Source of the DNA: an uncultured Alistipes sp.
Lineage (GTDB): Bacteria; Bacteroidota; Bacteroidia; Bacteroidales; UBA932
NCBI GenBank assembly: GCA_900544175.1
Contig: UQUN01000015.1
Location: 1-59,438, forward strand
DNA: 59,438 nucleotides
Reading direction: 5' to 3'
A program made the translations under genes and the position numbers. The notes under the pieces were generated by a model. That model made no database searches. It had not been told where the DNA came from and saw only the letters and a list, made by a program, of their open reading frames with translations. Every line of letters begins with the position of its first letter. The stretch's first letter is position 1. Below are positions 29,027 through 36,848 of this stretch, in pieces.

Positions 29027-30424
29027 ATGGAAAAGAAAAATGACATTTCCCGCCGCGAGTTTCTGAAAACGGCGGGAGCAGCGGGAGCATTGTCCCTTGG
29101 TCTGGCGGCTTGTGGGGACGGCAGGACTGCCGGTTCAGCCTCCGGAAGTCAGGCGGTGCCGTCCGGTGGAATGACCTACAGGACCAATCCTACTACTGGC
29201 GACAAGGTCTCCCTGCTCGGCTACGGCTGCATGCGCTGGCCCTCGGTAGGGGGCAGGAGCGCCCGGGAGGGCAATGAGGAGATAGACCAGGAGATGGTCA
29301 ACCGCCTGGTGGATTATGCCATAGAGCACGGAGTCAACTATTTCGATACGTCTCCGGCTTACTGCCGGGGTATGTCCGAGCGTGCGACTGGTCTTGCCCT
29401 GAGCCGTCATCCGAGGGAGAAATATCTGATAGCCACGAAGATGTCCAACTTTGCCCCCTCGACCTGGACCCGGGAGGGAGCCATAGCCATGTACCACAAC
29501 TCCATGAAGGAGCTGCAGGTGGACTATTTAGACTACTATCTGCTCCACGGTATCGGCATGGGAGGCGGCATGGAGGAGATGATGGCCCGCTATTTCGACA
29601 ACGGCATCATCGATTTCCTGATGGAAGAGAGAAAGGCCGGGCGCATCCGCAACCTCGGTTTTTCCTACCACGGGGACGTGAAGTGTTTCGACTGGCTCTT
29701 GGAGCGGCACGACGTGTACAAGTGGAATTTCGTGCAGATTCAGCTCAATTACATCGACTGGAAGTATGCCAAGCAGATCAATCCCCGCAACACCGATGCC
29801 GAGTACCTTTACAAAGCCCTGGCCGAAAGGGGGATACCGGCCATTATCATGGAACCGCTCCTGGGCGGCCGTCTCTCCAATGTGCCGGACAATATCGTGG
29901 CCCAGTTCAAGGAGCGTGACCCGCAGAGCAGTGTGGCCTCATGGGCATTCCGCTTTGCCGGCAGCTTGCCCGGAGTACTGACCGTCCTGAGCGGCATGAC
30001 CCGGATGGAGCACCTGCAGGACAACCTCCGGACCTATTGTCCCCTCAATCCCCTGACTGACGAGGAGTTCCAGTTCCTGCAGGACACCGCCACGAGGATG
30101 ATGCAGTTCGATACTATCCCCTGCAACGACTGCAAGTACTGCATGCCATGCCCTTACGGTCTGGACATTCCCGCGATACTGCTGCATTACAACAAATGCC
30201 TCAATGAGGGCAACATCCCCGAGTCCTCCACCGACCCGGAGTACCGCAAGGCCCGCCGCGCCTACCTCGTGGGATACGACCGGAGCGTCCCCAAGCTGCG
30301 TCAGGCGTCCCATTGCATCGGCTGCGGCCAGTGCAGCCCCCATTGCCCCCAGCGTATCGACATCCCCGCTGAGCTGCACAGGATTGACGCTTACGTCGAG
30401 CGGCTTAGGCAGAATACCCTGTAG
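29027..30424 (+). CDS. Tat-exported aldo/keto reductase with C-terminal 4Fe-4S clusters
   Basis: A 465-residue protein. The N-terminus SRREFLKTAGAAGALSLGL carries the twin-arginine motif (R9-R10) followed by a lipobox-like LAAC (Cys29). The aldo/keto reductase barrel spans ~50-350 (NYFDTSPAYCRGMSERATG with the catalytic D and Y; LIATKMS with the K; DYYLLHGI with the H). The C-terminus has two ferredoxin motifs, CNDCKYCMPCPYG and CIGCGQCSPHCPQ. This pair with a NapH-like polyferredoxin recurs in Bacteroidales. An exported AKR using cluster-delivered electrons is inferred. The substrate is unknown. Confidence 0.85.
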   Translation: MEKKNDISRREFLKTAGAAGALSLGLAACGDGRTAGSASGSQAVPSGGMTYRTNPTTGDKVSLLGYGCMRWPSVGGRSAREGNEEIDQEMVNRLVDYAIEHGVNYFDTSPAYCRGMSERATGLALSRHPREKYLIATKMSNFAPSTWTREGAIAMYHNSMKELQVDYLDYYLLHGIGMGGGMEEMMARYFDNGIIDFLMEERKAGRIRNLGFSYHGDVKCFDWLLERHDVYKWNFVQIQLNYIDWKYAKQINPRNTDAEYLYKALAERGIPAIIMEPLLGGRLSNVPDNIVAQFKERDPQSSVASWAFRFAGSLPGVLTVLSGMTRMEHLQDNLRTYCPLNPLTDEEFQFLQDTATRMMQFDTIPCNDCKYCMPCPYGLDIPAILLHYNKCLNEGNIPESSTDPEYRKARRAYLVGYDRSVPKLRQASHCIGCGQCSPHCPQRIDIPAELHRIDAYVERLRQNTL

Positions 30425-30445
30425 AAGCTATCCTCCGCATTACGG

Positions 30446-30477
30446 TTTGCGGTTATGGCGGAATTCACTACCTTTGT
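30446..30477 (+). promoter_or_regulatory. Full -33/-7 promoter of the LysR gene
   Basis: TTTG (30446-30449), a 19-base spacer and TACCTTTGT (30469-30477) match the complete Bacteroidota consensus. It is the best-formed promoter in the window. Confidence 0.65.
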
Positions 30478-30508
30478 TCTGTAGCAATTTCAAGAGTGCA
30501 GACAGACC

Positions 30509-31405
30509 ATGGATGAATTCCGCCTTAAAGTATTTGTAACGGCCGCCAAGGCTCTCAGCTTTTCCAAGTGCGCGGCAGCCCTGAATATCACCCAGCCGGC
30601 GGTCAGCCGCCATATCGGGGAACTGGAGACCCGCTTCGGGGTGCCGCTGTTCTCCCGGGGGAGTTCCGGGGTGGGGCTGACCAAGGCCGGCCGGCTGCTG
30701 CTCCAGCATGCGGAGGGGCTGCTGTCGGCGTACCAGAAAATGGACTACGACATGGACCTGCTGGCCCAGGCCGGTCAGGGCAGGCTGGCGATAGGGGCCA
30801 GCACGACCATCGCGATGTACCTGCTGCCGGAGATACTGGCCTCGTTCATGGAGCGTTCGGACGGGATAGAGGTGTCCATGCTCTCGGGCAACAGCGAGAA
30901 TGTGGAGCAATGGCTCAGGGACGGGACGGTGGACATCGGTTTCGTGGAAAATGCCTCGCGCCGGCCGTGGCTGCACTATGAGCGGCTGATGGCGGACGAG
31001 CTGGTGCTGGTGGCGGGCACCCATGGCCGCTATGCGTCTTTAGAGTCGGTCTCGCCGCAGGAGCTTAGGACACTTCCTTTGGTGCTGAGAGAGAAAGGGT
31101 CGGGGACGCGCGAGATTCTGGAGAATGTGCTCCGGGGCTGCGGTATAGGCCCTGAGGACCTGAACGTGGTGATAGAGCTGAGCAGCACGGAGGCCATCAA
31201 GGCATTTGTCCGCAGCAGCGATACGCTGGCGGTGGTCTCGGTGATAGACCTGCGCCGCGAGCTGGCTGACGGGGCGTTGAGGATTGTGGATATCGACGGA
31301 GTGGACATGCCCCGGGAGTTCGCCACAGTCGTCCGTCCCGGCGAGTTCTCCGGGCTGAACGAGCGGTTCCATCACTTTGCCGTGCGCGAGGACTCTATGC
31401 GTTAG
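30509..31405 (+). CDS. LysR family transcriptional regulator
   Basis: A 298-residue regulator. The N-terminal winged helix-turn-helix (residues 1-60) contains SFSKCAAALNITQPAVSRHIGELE and GVPLFSRGSSGVGLTKAGRLLL. The effector domain (~90-295) has the periplasmic-binding-protein fold (GRLAIGASTTIAMYLLP; DGTVDIGFVE; PLVLREKGSGTREILENVL). The GSGTRE segment resembles CysL/YeiE-type regulators that bind sulfur or small-anion ligands. It lies in the same direction as, and near, the YeiH-type exporter, its likely target. Confidence 0.88.
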   Translation: MDEFRLKVFVTAAKALSFSKCAAALNITQPAVSRHIGELETRFGVPLFSRGSSGVGLTKAGRLLLQHAEGLLSAYQKMDYDMDLLAQAGQGRLAIGASTTIAMYLLPEILASFMERSDGIEVSMLSGNSENVEQWLRDGTVDIGFVENASRRPWLHYERLMADELVLVAGTHGRYASLESVSPQELRTLPLVLREKGSGTREILENVLRGCGIGPEDLNVVIELSSTEAIKAFVRSSDTLAVVSVIDLRRELADGALRIVDIDGVDMPREFATVVRPGEFSGLNERFHHFAVREDSMR

Positions 31406-31434
31406 TGTCTTGAGTGTGCGGTGTTGTCCTATTT

Positions 31435-31684
31435 ACGAGAAATGCAGGCTCGTTTACAAGTGTCTGATTGTTAGATGTCTGCAAATCTATGCGCAATTCT
31501 CGGTCGCTTCTGGAGCAGTGAAAATTGCAGCTCTGTTTGTAATGTGCTGATTTGTAGAGCCTTGGAAAGTGACGTGCAATTCTCGCGCTCTCCTGAGAGG
31601 GTGAAAATTGCAGGCTTATTTTCAATATATTGATTTACAGTGCCTTGAAAAAAGGCGTGCAATTCTCGCATGCAGAATGACTGC
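31435..31684. repeat. 83-bp tandem array: 68-bp cores with 15-bp hairpin-tip spacers
   Basis: Three cores of exactly 68 bp (31435-31502, 31518-31585, 31601-31668) are separated by exactly 15 bp. The second and third are about three-quarters identical; the first is more diverged. Each core starts near GAAAATTGCAG and ends in GCAATTCTCG, which are reverse complements. Consecutive units therefore form hairpins (31493-31528; 31576-31611). The variable tips pair with themselves: GCT/AGC, CTCT/AGAG, and GCAG/CTGC after the last core. The array lies in the 3' part of the VOC gene. Confidence 0.7.
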
Positions 31685-31989
31685 GGGAGCTTTTGAGTAT
31701 AACGTGAAAACAGTTGTCCGGTAAGGGCATCGACTGCTTCACGGCTTCCGACGGAAATGGAAAAGTGCGCCAGTCCTTTCAGGTTGCCTCTGTTGGCCGG
31801 CGCATCCATATCGGGCTTGTGCATCAGTTCTATACGCGCCCCTCCTTCTCTGAAATGCAGAAAATAGGAAGTGAAGTTCCTGGACGGGTTGTAATACTTC
31901 TCTCCGCAGAGCATGTTGAAGTACTGCATGTAAAATGTACGGAGCAGTTCGATGTCCTCAGCCCAGATTGCTATGTGTTCTATCCTCAT
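31471..31989 (-). pseudogene. VOC (glyoxalase-like) family gene with C-terminus replaced by repeats
   Basis: The first ~95 residues are a normal vicinal-oxygen-chelate half: MRIEHIAIWAEDIELLRTFYMQYF, YFLHFREGGARIELMHKPDM and LAHFSISVGSREAVDALTGQL. The expected end of such ~125-residue proteins (GDGYYES...DPEGN-IE) is missing. The frame instead runs into the 83-bp repeat array and stops at random. The first His and Glu metal ligands are present; the C-terminal ligand is lost. The start at 31989 is preferred over 32022 because the promoter element at 32032-32024 overlaps the upstream one. Confidence 0.7.
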
Positions 31990-32023
31990 GGCGTGGTACC
32001 TTGTCGATTCTTTTATCGGCAAT

Positions 32024-32032
32024 GCAAATATA
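32024..32032 (-). promoter_or_regulatory. -7 element for the VOC gene
   Basis: The minus strand reads TATATTTGC. It sets the start codon at 31989. Confidence 0.55.
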
Positions 32033-32126
32033 ACGAAAATGATGTGCCCAACAGCGGCTGTTAGGGGTATAATAAACGGTTATGCCGTATAAGTAAGTGT
32101 GTTGTGATGTTTTACAGAGGGCGTTG

Positions 32127-32135
32127 TACTTTTGC
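32127..32135 (+). promoter_or_regulatory. -7 element abutting the YeiH-type exporter start
   Basis: TACTTTTGC is four bases before the ATG at 32139, and a TTG lies at 32102-32104. The predicted transcription start coincides with the start codon (leaderless transcript). Confidence 0.5.
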
Positions 32136-32138
32136 GGC

Positions 32139-33131
32139 ATGAAAACAACAGCAACATCATCAACATCAGTGACGCCGGCTGTGCAGGCCGCGCAGGTATC
32201 AACCGGAACTATCCAGGCACGCCAGTGGATGGCCCGGATACTTTTTATCGCACTTTTCGCAGCTTCTTTCCTCCTGCCTACAGCTGTGGCCCTGCTGGCC
32301 GGAATAGCTTTGGCCGTAACCCTCGGCTCACCCTTTCCCGTATTTGCCAAAAAAGTCTCGAAGTACCTGCTCCAGGCTTCGGTGGTGGGTCTCGGCTTCG
32401 GCATGAACCTCTATTCAGCCGTGGAGTCCGGCAAGGACGGCATGCTCTTCACGATAGTCTCTGTGGTGGGGGTGATGGTCATCGGTACACTGCTCGGACG
32501 GGTGTTCAGGCTTTCCAGGAACAATTCCTACCTCATCTCCTCCGGTACGGCCATCTGCGGAGGCAGCGCGATAGCCGCCGTGGCACCCATCATTGACGCG
32601 GACGACAATGAGACCACCATGTCGATGGTGACCATTTTTGTACTCAACGCTGTGGCTCTGCTCATTTTCCCTGTGATAGGCCATCTGCTCGGACTCTCCC
32701 AGGAGCAGTTCGGCATCTGGGCGGCCATTGCCATCCACGATACCAGTTCGGTGGTGGGTGCGGGTGCAGCCTATGGAGAGGAGGCCCTGCAGATTGCCAC
32801 GACCGTCAAGTTGACCCGCGCCTTGTGGATCATTCCCATGGCCATAGCCACTACCTTCATTTTCAGGAAGAAGGGCAAGAAGATTTCCATTCCCTGGTTC
32901 ATCTTCCTCTTCATTGCAGCAATGCTGGCCAACACTTACCTGGGAATCCCTGAGAAAGTATCTGCGGCGATAGCTGGAGGCGCGAAGCATGCTCTCGGAG
33001 CCACACTCTTTCTCATTGGCTGCGGCCTTTCCCTCCAGAGTGTCAAGAAGACGGGAGTCCGTCCCTTCCTGCTCGGCATCAGTCTCTGGGCCGTCATATC
33101 AGTGTCATCCCTTGCCGTAGTCACTCTTTGA
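32139..33131 (+). CDS. YeiH family putative sulfate exporter
   Basis: A ~330-residue integral membrane protein with about ten predicted helices. It matches the YeiH/PSE family (SKYLLQASVVGLGFGMNL; SSGTAICGGSAIAAVAPII; IAIHDTSSVVGAGAAYGEEAL; TVKLTRALWIIPMA). The longer ATG-less extension from 32097 overlaps the promoter and is rejected. Family members are proposed to export sulfate or sulfonate-derived anions and often pair with a LysR regulator such as the one at 30509. The transported ion is not proven. Confidence 0.85.
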   Translation: MKTTATSSTSVTPAVQAAQVSTGTIQARQWMARILFIALFAASFLLPTAVALLAGIALAVTLGSPFPVFAKKVSKYLLQASVVGLGFGMNLYSAVESGKDGMLFTIVSVVGVMVIGTLLGRVFRLSRNNSYLISSGTAICGGSAIAAVAPIIDADDNETTMSMVTIFVLNAVALLIFPVIGHLLGLSQEQFGIWAAIAIHDTSSVVGAGAAYGEEALQIATTVKLTRALWIIPMAIATTFIFRKKGKKISIPWFIFLFIAAMLANTYLGIPEKVSAAIAGGAKHALGATLFLIGCGLSLQSVKKTGVRPFLLGISLWAVISVSSLAVVTL

Positions 33132-33172
33132 AAAATCTGATCTTCCCCGGAAGAAGATGCAGACAAATGCAT

Positions 33173-33180
33173 TATCTTTG
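33173..33180 (+). promoter_or_regulatory. -7 element for the HAMP protein-trkH operon
   Basis: TATCTTTG followed by T. It supports ATG 33203 over an in-frame ATG at 33128 that overlaps the exporter stop. Confidence 0.55.
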
Positions 33181-33202
33181 TATTTTCAGAGATAACAGAA
33201 CT

Positions 33203-33994
33203 ATGCCGGTATTCAAGAAAATCAAGCTTGGCGTACGGAGTAAAATATACGCTGCATCGCTGGTTATCGTACTGATGCTGATGCTGTCCGGTATCATGGC
33301 GTTTTTCGAGTTCGGCCGTGTGAGCCGTTATATATCCAATCTTATATCCTCCAGTATCATGAGTGTGGACCTGACCAGGAATCTTCTGAATACGAGCGAC
33401 CGTTATCATTCGGAGATGTTCAGGCAGATAGGGGAGGACGGGATTCTGGCTCAGCCCGACATGATTCCTACAGAGGAATTCGAAGCCAATATAACGAGAC
33501 TGTACTCACTGATATCCTCGACAGATGCCCGTCATATGGTAGACTCGGTAAGATATGCCTATTCGGCATATATGCAGGTCTCGCGTGAGATAGAGTATGT
33601 CTGGCTTAAGCCGCAGGACGAGCGGACGGACTGGTATTTCAACCGTCTTCAGACAGTTTACGAGAAGTTCCGCAATTACCTGCAGCGTCTTTCGGATACA
33701 GTACAGACCACGCTGACTGACAATTACGACAGTCTTCAGGACAGTTATTACCGATCCATAATGCCTGGTGTGGTAGCCAATGCGGCAAGTATCGTGCTCA
33801 TTCTCCTGTTCAATTATTTTCTTATACACTACATGATACAGCCGGTGCTGCGTATGTCCAAAGGGATACGCGACTACAGGCAATCAGGCAAGTCCTATGA
33901 TGTCAGGTTCGACTATGGCGGGGATCAGATCCAGACAATGAACGAGGAGATCAAGGAAATCATAGATGAAAATAAAACAATCAAGAGGACATGA
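33203..33994 (+). CDS. Orphan HAMP-domain membrane sensor
   Basis: A 263-residue protein with a short basic N-terminus, membrane helix 1 (~18-40) and a ~150-residue periplasmic, mostly helical region like the four-helix-bundle sensor of chemoreceptors. Membrane helix 2 (~195-217) follows, then a HAMP linker (PVLRMSKGIRDYRQSGKSYDV...). It ends after a short coiled-coil (MNEEIKEIIDENK) with no kinase, cyclase or methyl-accepting output domain. Its last codon overlaps the trkH start (ATGA), so it is likely to act on the potassium transporter directly. That role is an inference. Confidence 0.7.
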   Translation: MPVFKKIKLGVRSKIYAASLVIVLMLMLSGIMAFFEFGRVSRYISNLISSSIMSVDLTRNLLNTSDRYHSEMFRQIGEDGILAQPDMIPTEEFEANITRLYSLISSTDARHMVDSVRYAYSAYMQVSREIEYVWLKPQDERTDWYFNRLQTVYEKFRNYLQRLSDTVQTTLTDNYDSLQDSYYRSIMPGVVANAASIVLILLFNYFLIHYMIQPVLRMSKGIRDYRQSGKSYDVRFDYGGDQIQTMNEEIKEIIDENKTIKRT

Positions 33995-35436
33995 ACATTA
34001 AGCTGATTGCGAGATATATCGGCATTGCCCTGCTGTTCAATGCCATGTTCATGTTCATATCCCTTGCGGTATCGGCCGTAAACGGATTCGACTCCTCGTT
34101 CTCACCGCTACTGCTGAGTGCGCTGATAACAGCCATGGTAGGTTGTTTTCCGCTCATATTCGTGAGGGGACAGGATGATGTGAATCTCAGGGAGGGATTT
34201 GCCATAACGGTATTTTCCTGGATTCTCTGCTGTATATTCGGAATGCTGCCGTATGTCTTGTGGGGAGGTGAGTTTACTCTTTCAAATGCCTGGTACGAGT
34301 CGGTTTCAGGCTACACCACTACTGGTGGCACAATTCTGCAGAATGTGGAGGCTTTGCCGAAGGGACTTCTGTTCTGGCGCTCCTCCACCCATTTTATAGG
34401 GGGAATGGGCGTGATGGTCTTCATGCTTCTGGTGCTTCCGTCCATGAGCATGTTCCGCATGCGTATTTCCAAGATAGAAATATCGTCCTTGTCCAAGGAC
34501 AATTACCGGTACCGCTCGAAGGAGACGGTAAAGGTGATAGCCACCACATACGTCGGTATCACGGTCTTTACCACGGTTGCGCTGTTTCTGGCCGGCATGT
34601 CTGTTTTCGATGCTGTCAATCACGCGATGAGCATTGTCTCCACAGGAGGGTTCAGTACCAGAAATCTCTCCATAATGTATTATGATTCCCTGCCGATAGA
34701 GATTGTGTGCATAGTGACAATGTATTTGTCCACCCTGCATTTCGGTATGGTATATGCGTTGTTTGTGAAGCGGTCGAAAGCCTTGCTGCGTTCACCTGTA
34801 TTCAGGTATTTCATGGTATTCTGTCTGGTGATGTCTGTTCTGATAGGTGTGGATTTGAAGGTAAGCGGTCAGGCTGCCACTTACGGGGAGGCGATGAGAC
34901 TGTCCTTTTTCCAGTTTTCGTCCATTGTCAGTTCGACAGGTCTTGCCACTGCGGATACGTCTGTATGGCCGTTGTTCTCCATCCTTCTGCTTCTTTTTGC
35001 CATGTATCATGGAGGATGTTCCGGCTCAACCTGCGGAGGTGTTAAGGCAGATAGGGTGTGGATATTTTATAAAGTGTTGAAAAACAATATATTCAAACAG
35101 ATTCATCCGAATGCCGTCATGCCTGTCAAGGTCGGGGACAGCATCATTGATCCGTCGGTCATACGTTCGGCAGTCCTTTATATCGTGACATTTACGTTCC
35201 TGTTTATAATAGGTGCGTTTCTGATAGGCACGACAGGGCCGACTTTTGAGGAGACGATATCCGCATCGATGACCTCGTTGGGTAATGTGGGACCCGGCTT
35301 CGGCAGCTGCGGTTCTTTGGGGAATTTTTCGCACTTCACTCCGTTCGCAAAATTCGTGATGACGATAGAGATGTTTTTGGGGCGTCTTGAGATCTATACT
35401 CTTCTCATGCTGTTTTTCATATTTAAAAAAGTCTGA
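33991..35436 (+). CDS. trkH: TrkH family potassium uptake protein
   Basis: A 481-residue channel-like subunit with four M1-P-M2 repeats. The selectivity-filter loops are visible as TTTGGTI (~110), STGGFSTRN (~220), SSTGLAT (~310) and LGNVGPGFG (~430). TrkH normally works with a cytoplasmic NAD/ATP-binding TrkA ring; no trkA is in this window. It overlaps the orphan HAMP sensor by four bases, and the helicase GTG start follows three bases after its stop. Confidence 0.9.
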   Translation: MNIKLIARYIGIALLFNAMFMFISLAVSAVNGFDSSFSPLLLSALITAMVGCFPLIFVRGQDDVNLREGFAITVFSWILCCIFGMLPYVLWGGEFTLSNAWYESVSGYTTTGGTILQNVEALPKGLLFWRSSTHFIGGMGVMVFMLLVLPSMSMFRMRISKIEISSLSKDNYRYRSKETVKVIATTYVGITVFTTVALFLAGMSVFDAVNHAMSIVSTGGFSTRNLSIMYYDSLPIEIVCIVTMYLSTLHFGMVYALFVKRSKALLRSPVFRYFMVFCLVMSVLIGVDLKVSGQAATYGEAMRLSFFQFSSIVSSTGLATADTSVWPLFSILLLLFAMYHGGCSGSTCGGVKADRVWIFYKVLKNNIFKQIHPNAVMPVKVGDSIIDPSVIRSAVLYIVTFTFLFIIGAFLIGTTGPTFEETISASMTSLGNVGPGFGSCGSLGNFSHFTPFAKFVMTIEMFLGRLEIYTLLMLFFIFKKV

Positions 35437-35439
35437 GCT

Positions 35440-36846
35440 GTGGCTGCCGTCGAGTTTCTGGAACAGAGGATAAGGTCGGAGTTCGCTTTTCAGCCTACGG
35501 AGTGTCAAAGCAGACTGTTCAGGGCACTTGCGGTTTTTCTGTGCGGTGAAGGGGAGATATTGATCGTCAACGGGTATGCGGGTACTGGTAAGACAGAGGC
35601 TGTCGGTGCGGCCGTGAGGGCTATGAAATCTCTTGGCATGCGTTTCCGTCTGATGGCTCCTACAGGCAGGGCGGCCAAGGTCCTGTCCGGATATACGGGC
35701 GAGAGCGCGATGACTGTACATAAACAGATATACAGGCAGAAGTCAATGGATGCGGCCGGCGGTAAGTTTGTGCTGGACATGAACAAGGACCGCAGGACTT
35801 GCTATATGGTAGATGAGGCATCGTTGATCGGTATGGATTCCGGAACCTCGCTTTTCGGCAGCGGAGACTTGCTTGAGGATCTGGTAGCCTATATCCGGCA
35901 GGGGGAGGGTAACCGGCTTGTACTCATTGGGGACAATGCCCAGCTGCCTCCTGTAGGTCTGGATGCAAGTCCGGCTTTGGACCCGTCGTATGTAGGCATG
36001 TACGGCCATGTGGATTATGTGCTGTTGGATCAGGTGGTGCGTCAGGCTGACACATCCGGGATTCTTTACAATGCCACTGTCGTCCGTCATGCCGTTATGA
36101 CCGGTGCGTGTGACAGCTTCCCCAAACTGGAGACCAGGAATGTCAAGGATGTCGAGAGGATTGGCGGTGGGGATCTGATAGAGGCGATAGGTGATGCTGT
36201 CAGCCGTTACGGCATAGAGGAAACTGTAGTGCTTTGCAGGTCCAACAGGCGGGCCAACCGTTACAATCAGGGAATCCGTGGAACGGTGCTTTCTATGGAG
36301 GATACTCTTGTGCGGGGAGATCGGCTGATGGTGGTGAAAAACTGCTATCAGTTTCTGGACAAGGTAGAGGAACTGGATTTCATCGCCAATGGTGATATCG
36401 CCGAGCTTATGAGGATATCTCGTTACGAGGAGCGTTACGGCCTGCATTTCGCCGAGGCGGTGCTGGCATTTCCCGATTACGGGAATATCGAGATCAATGC
36501 GAAAGTGATACTCGATACCCTGACATCAGAATCAGCTTCTCTCTCCGCAGAGCAGCAGAGAAATCTGTATGAAGGGGTTTTCGCTGATTATGAGAATATA
36601 TCCACAAAGCGCAGGCGTAATGCCGCGGTCAGGGAGGATCCATATTACAATGCCTTGCAGATAAAGTATTCTACTGCCATCACCTGCCATAAGTCCCAGG
36701 GCGGTCAGTGGAAATGTGTCTTTATCGACAATGCGTTCTGGCATGACAGTATCTCGTTGGAGGACCTGAAATGGCTGTATACTGCCATTACCCGTGCTAC
36801 GGAGAAACTGTATCTGGTCAATTTCAATCCGGGATTTTTCAAGTAA
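35440..36846 (+). CDS. RecD-like ATP-dependent DNA helicase
   Basis: A 468-residue superfamily 1B helicase starting at GTG. It has Walker A VNGYAGTGKTEAVG (~45-58), motif Ia LMAPTGRAAKVL, Walker B MVDEASLIGMD (~125), GDNAQLPPVG (motif III) and the C-terminal UvrD_C_2 block AITCHKSQGGQWKCVFID...WLYTAITRATEKLYLV. It lacks the extra domains of RecBCD RecD, so it resembles free-standing RecD2/Pif1-like helicases of Bacteroidales. A role in DNA repair or replication fork processing is inferred. It is convergent with the methyltransferase. Confidence 0.85.
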   Translation: MAAVEFLEQRIRSEFAFQPTECQSRLFRALAVFLCGEGEILIVNGYAGTGKTEAVGAAVRAMKSLGMRFRLMAPTGRAAKVLSGYTGESAMTVHKQIYRQKSMDAAGGKFVLDMNKDRRTCYMVDEASLIGMDSGTSLFGSGDLLEDLVAYIRQGEGNRLVLIGDNAQLPPVGLDASPALDPSYVGMYGHVDYVLLDQVVRQADTSGILYNATVVRHAVMTGACDSFPKLETRNVKDVERIGGGDLIEAIGDAVSRYGIEETVVLCRSNRRANRYNQGIRGTVLSMEDTLVRGDRLMVVKNCYQFLDKVEELDFIANGDIAELMRISRYEERYGLHFAEAVLAFPDYGNIEINAKVILDTLTSESASLSAEQQRNLYEGVFADYENISTKRRRNAAVREDPYYNALQIKYSTAITCHKSQGGQWKCVFIDNAFWHDSISLEDLKWLYTAITRATEKLYLVNFNPGFFK

Positions 36847-36848
36847 GG

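Noticed and set aside
31435..31684. CRISPR array
   Set aside because: Repeats are 68 bp and diverged, spacers are only 15 bp and self-complementary, and no cas genes are present.
31435..31684. Integron attC sites
   Set aside because: Hairpins are similar in size but there are no GTTRRRY core sites, cassettes or integrase.
33128..33202. Upstream start for the HAMP protein overlapping the exporter stop (ATGA)
   Set aside because: A -7 promoter element lies inside this stretch and the added residues are not signal-like; ATG 33203 is preferred.
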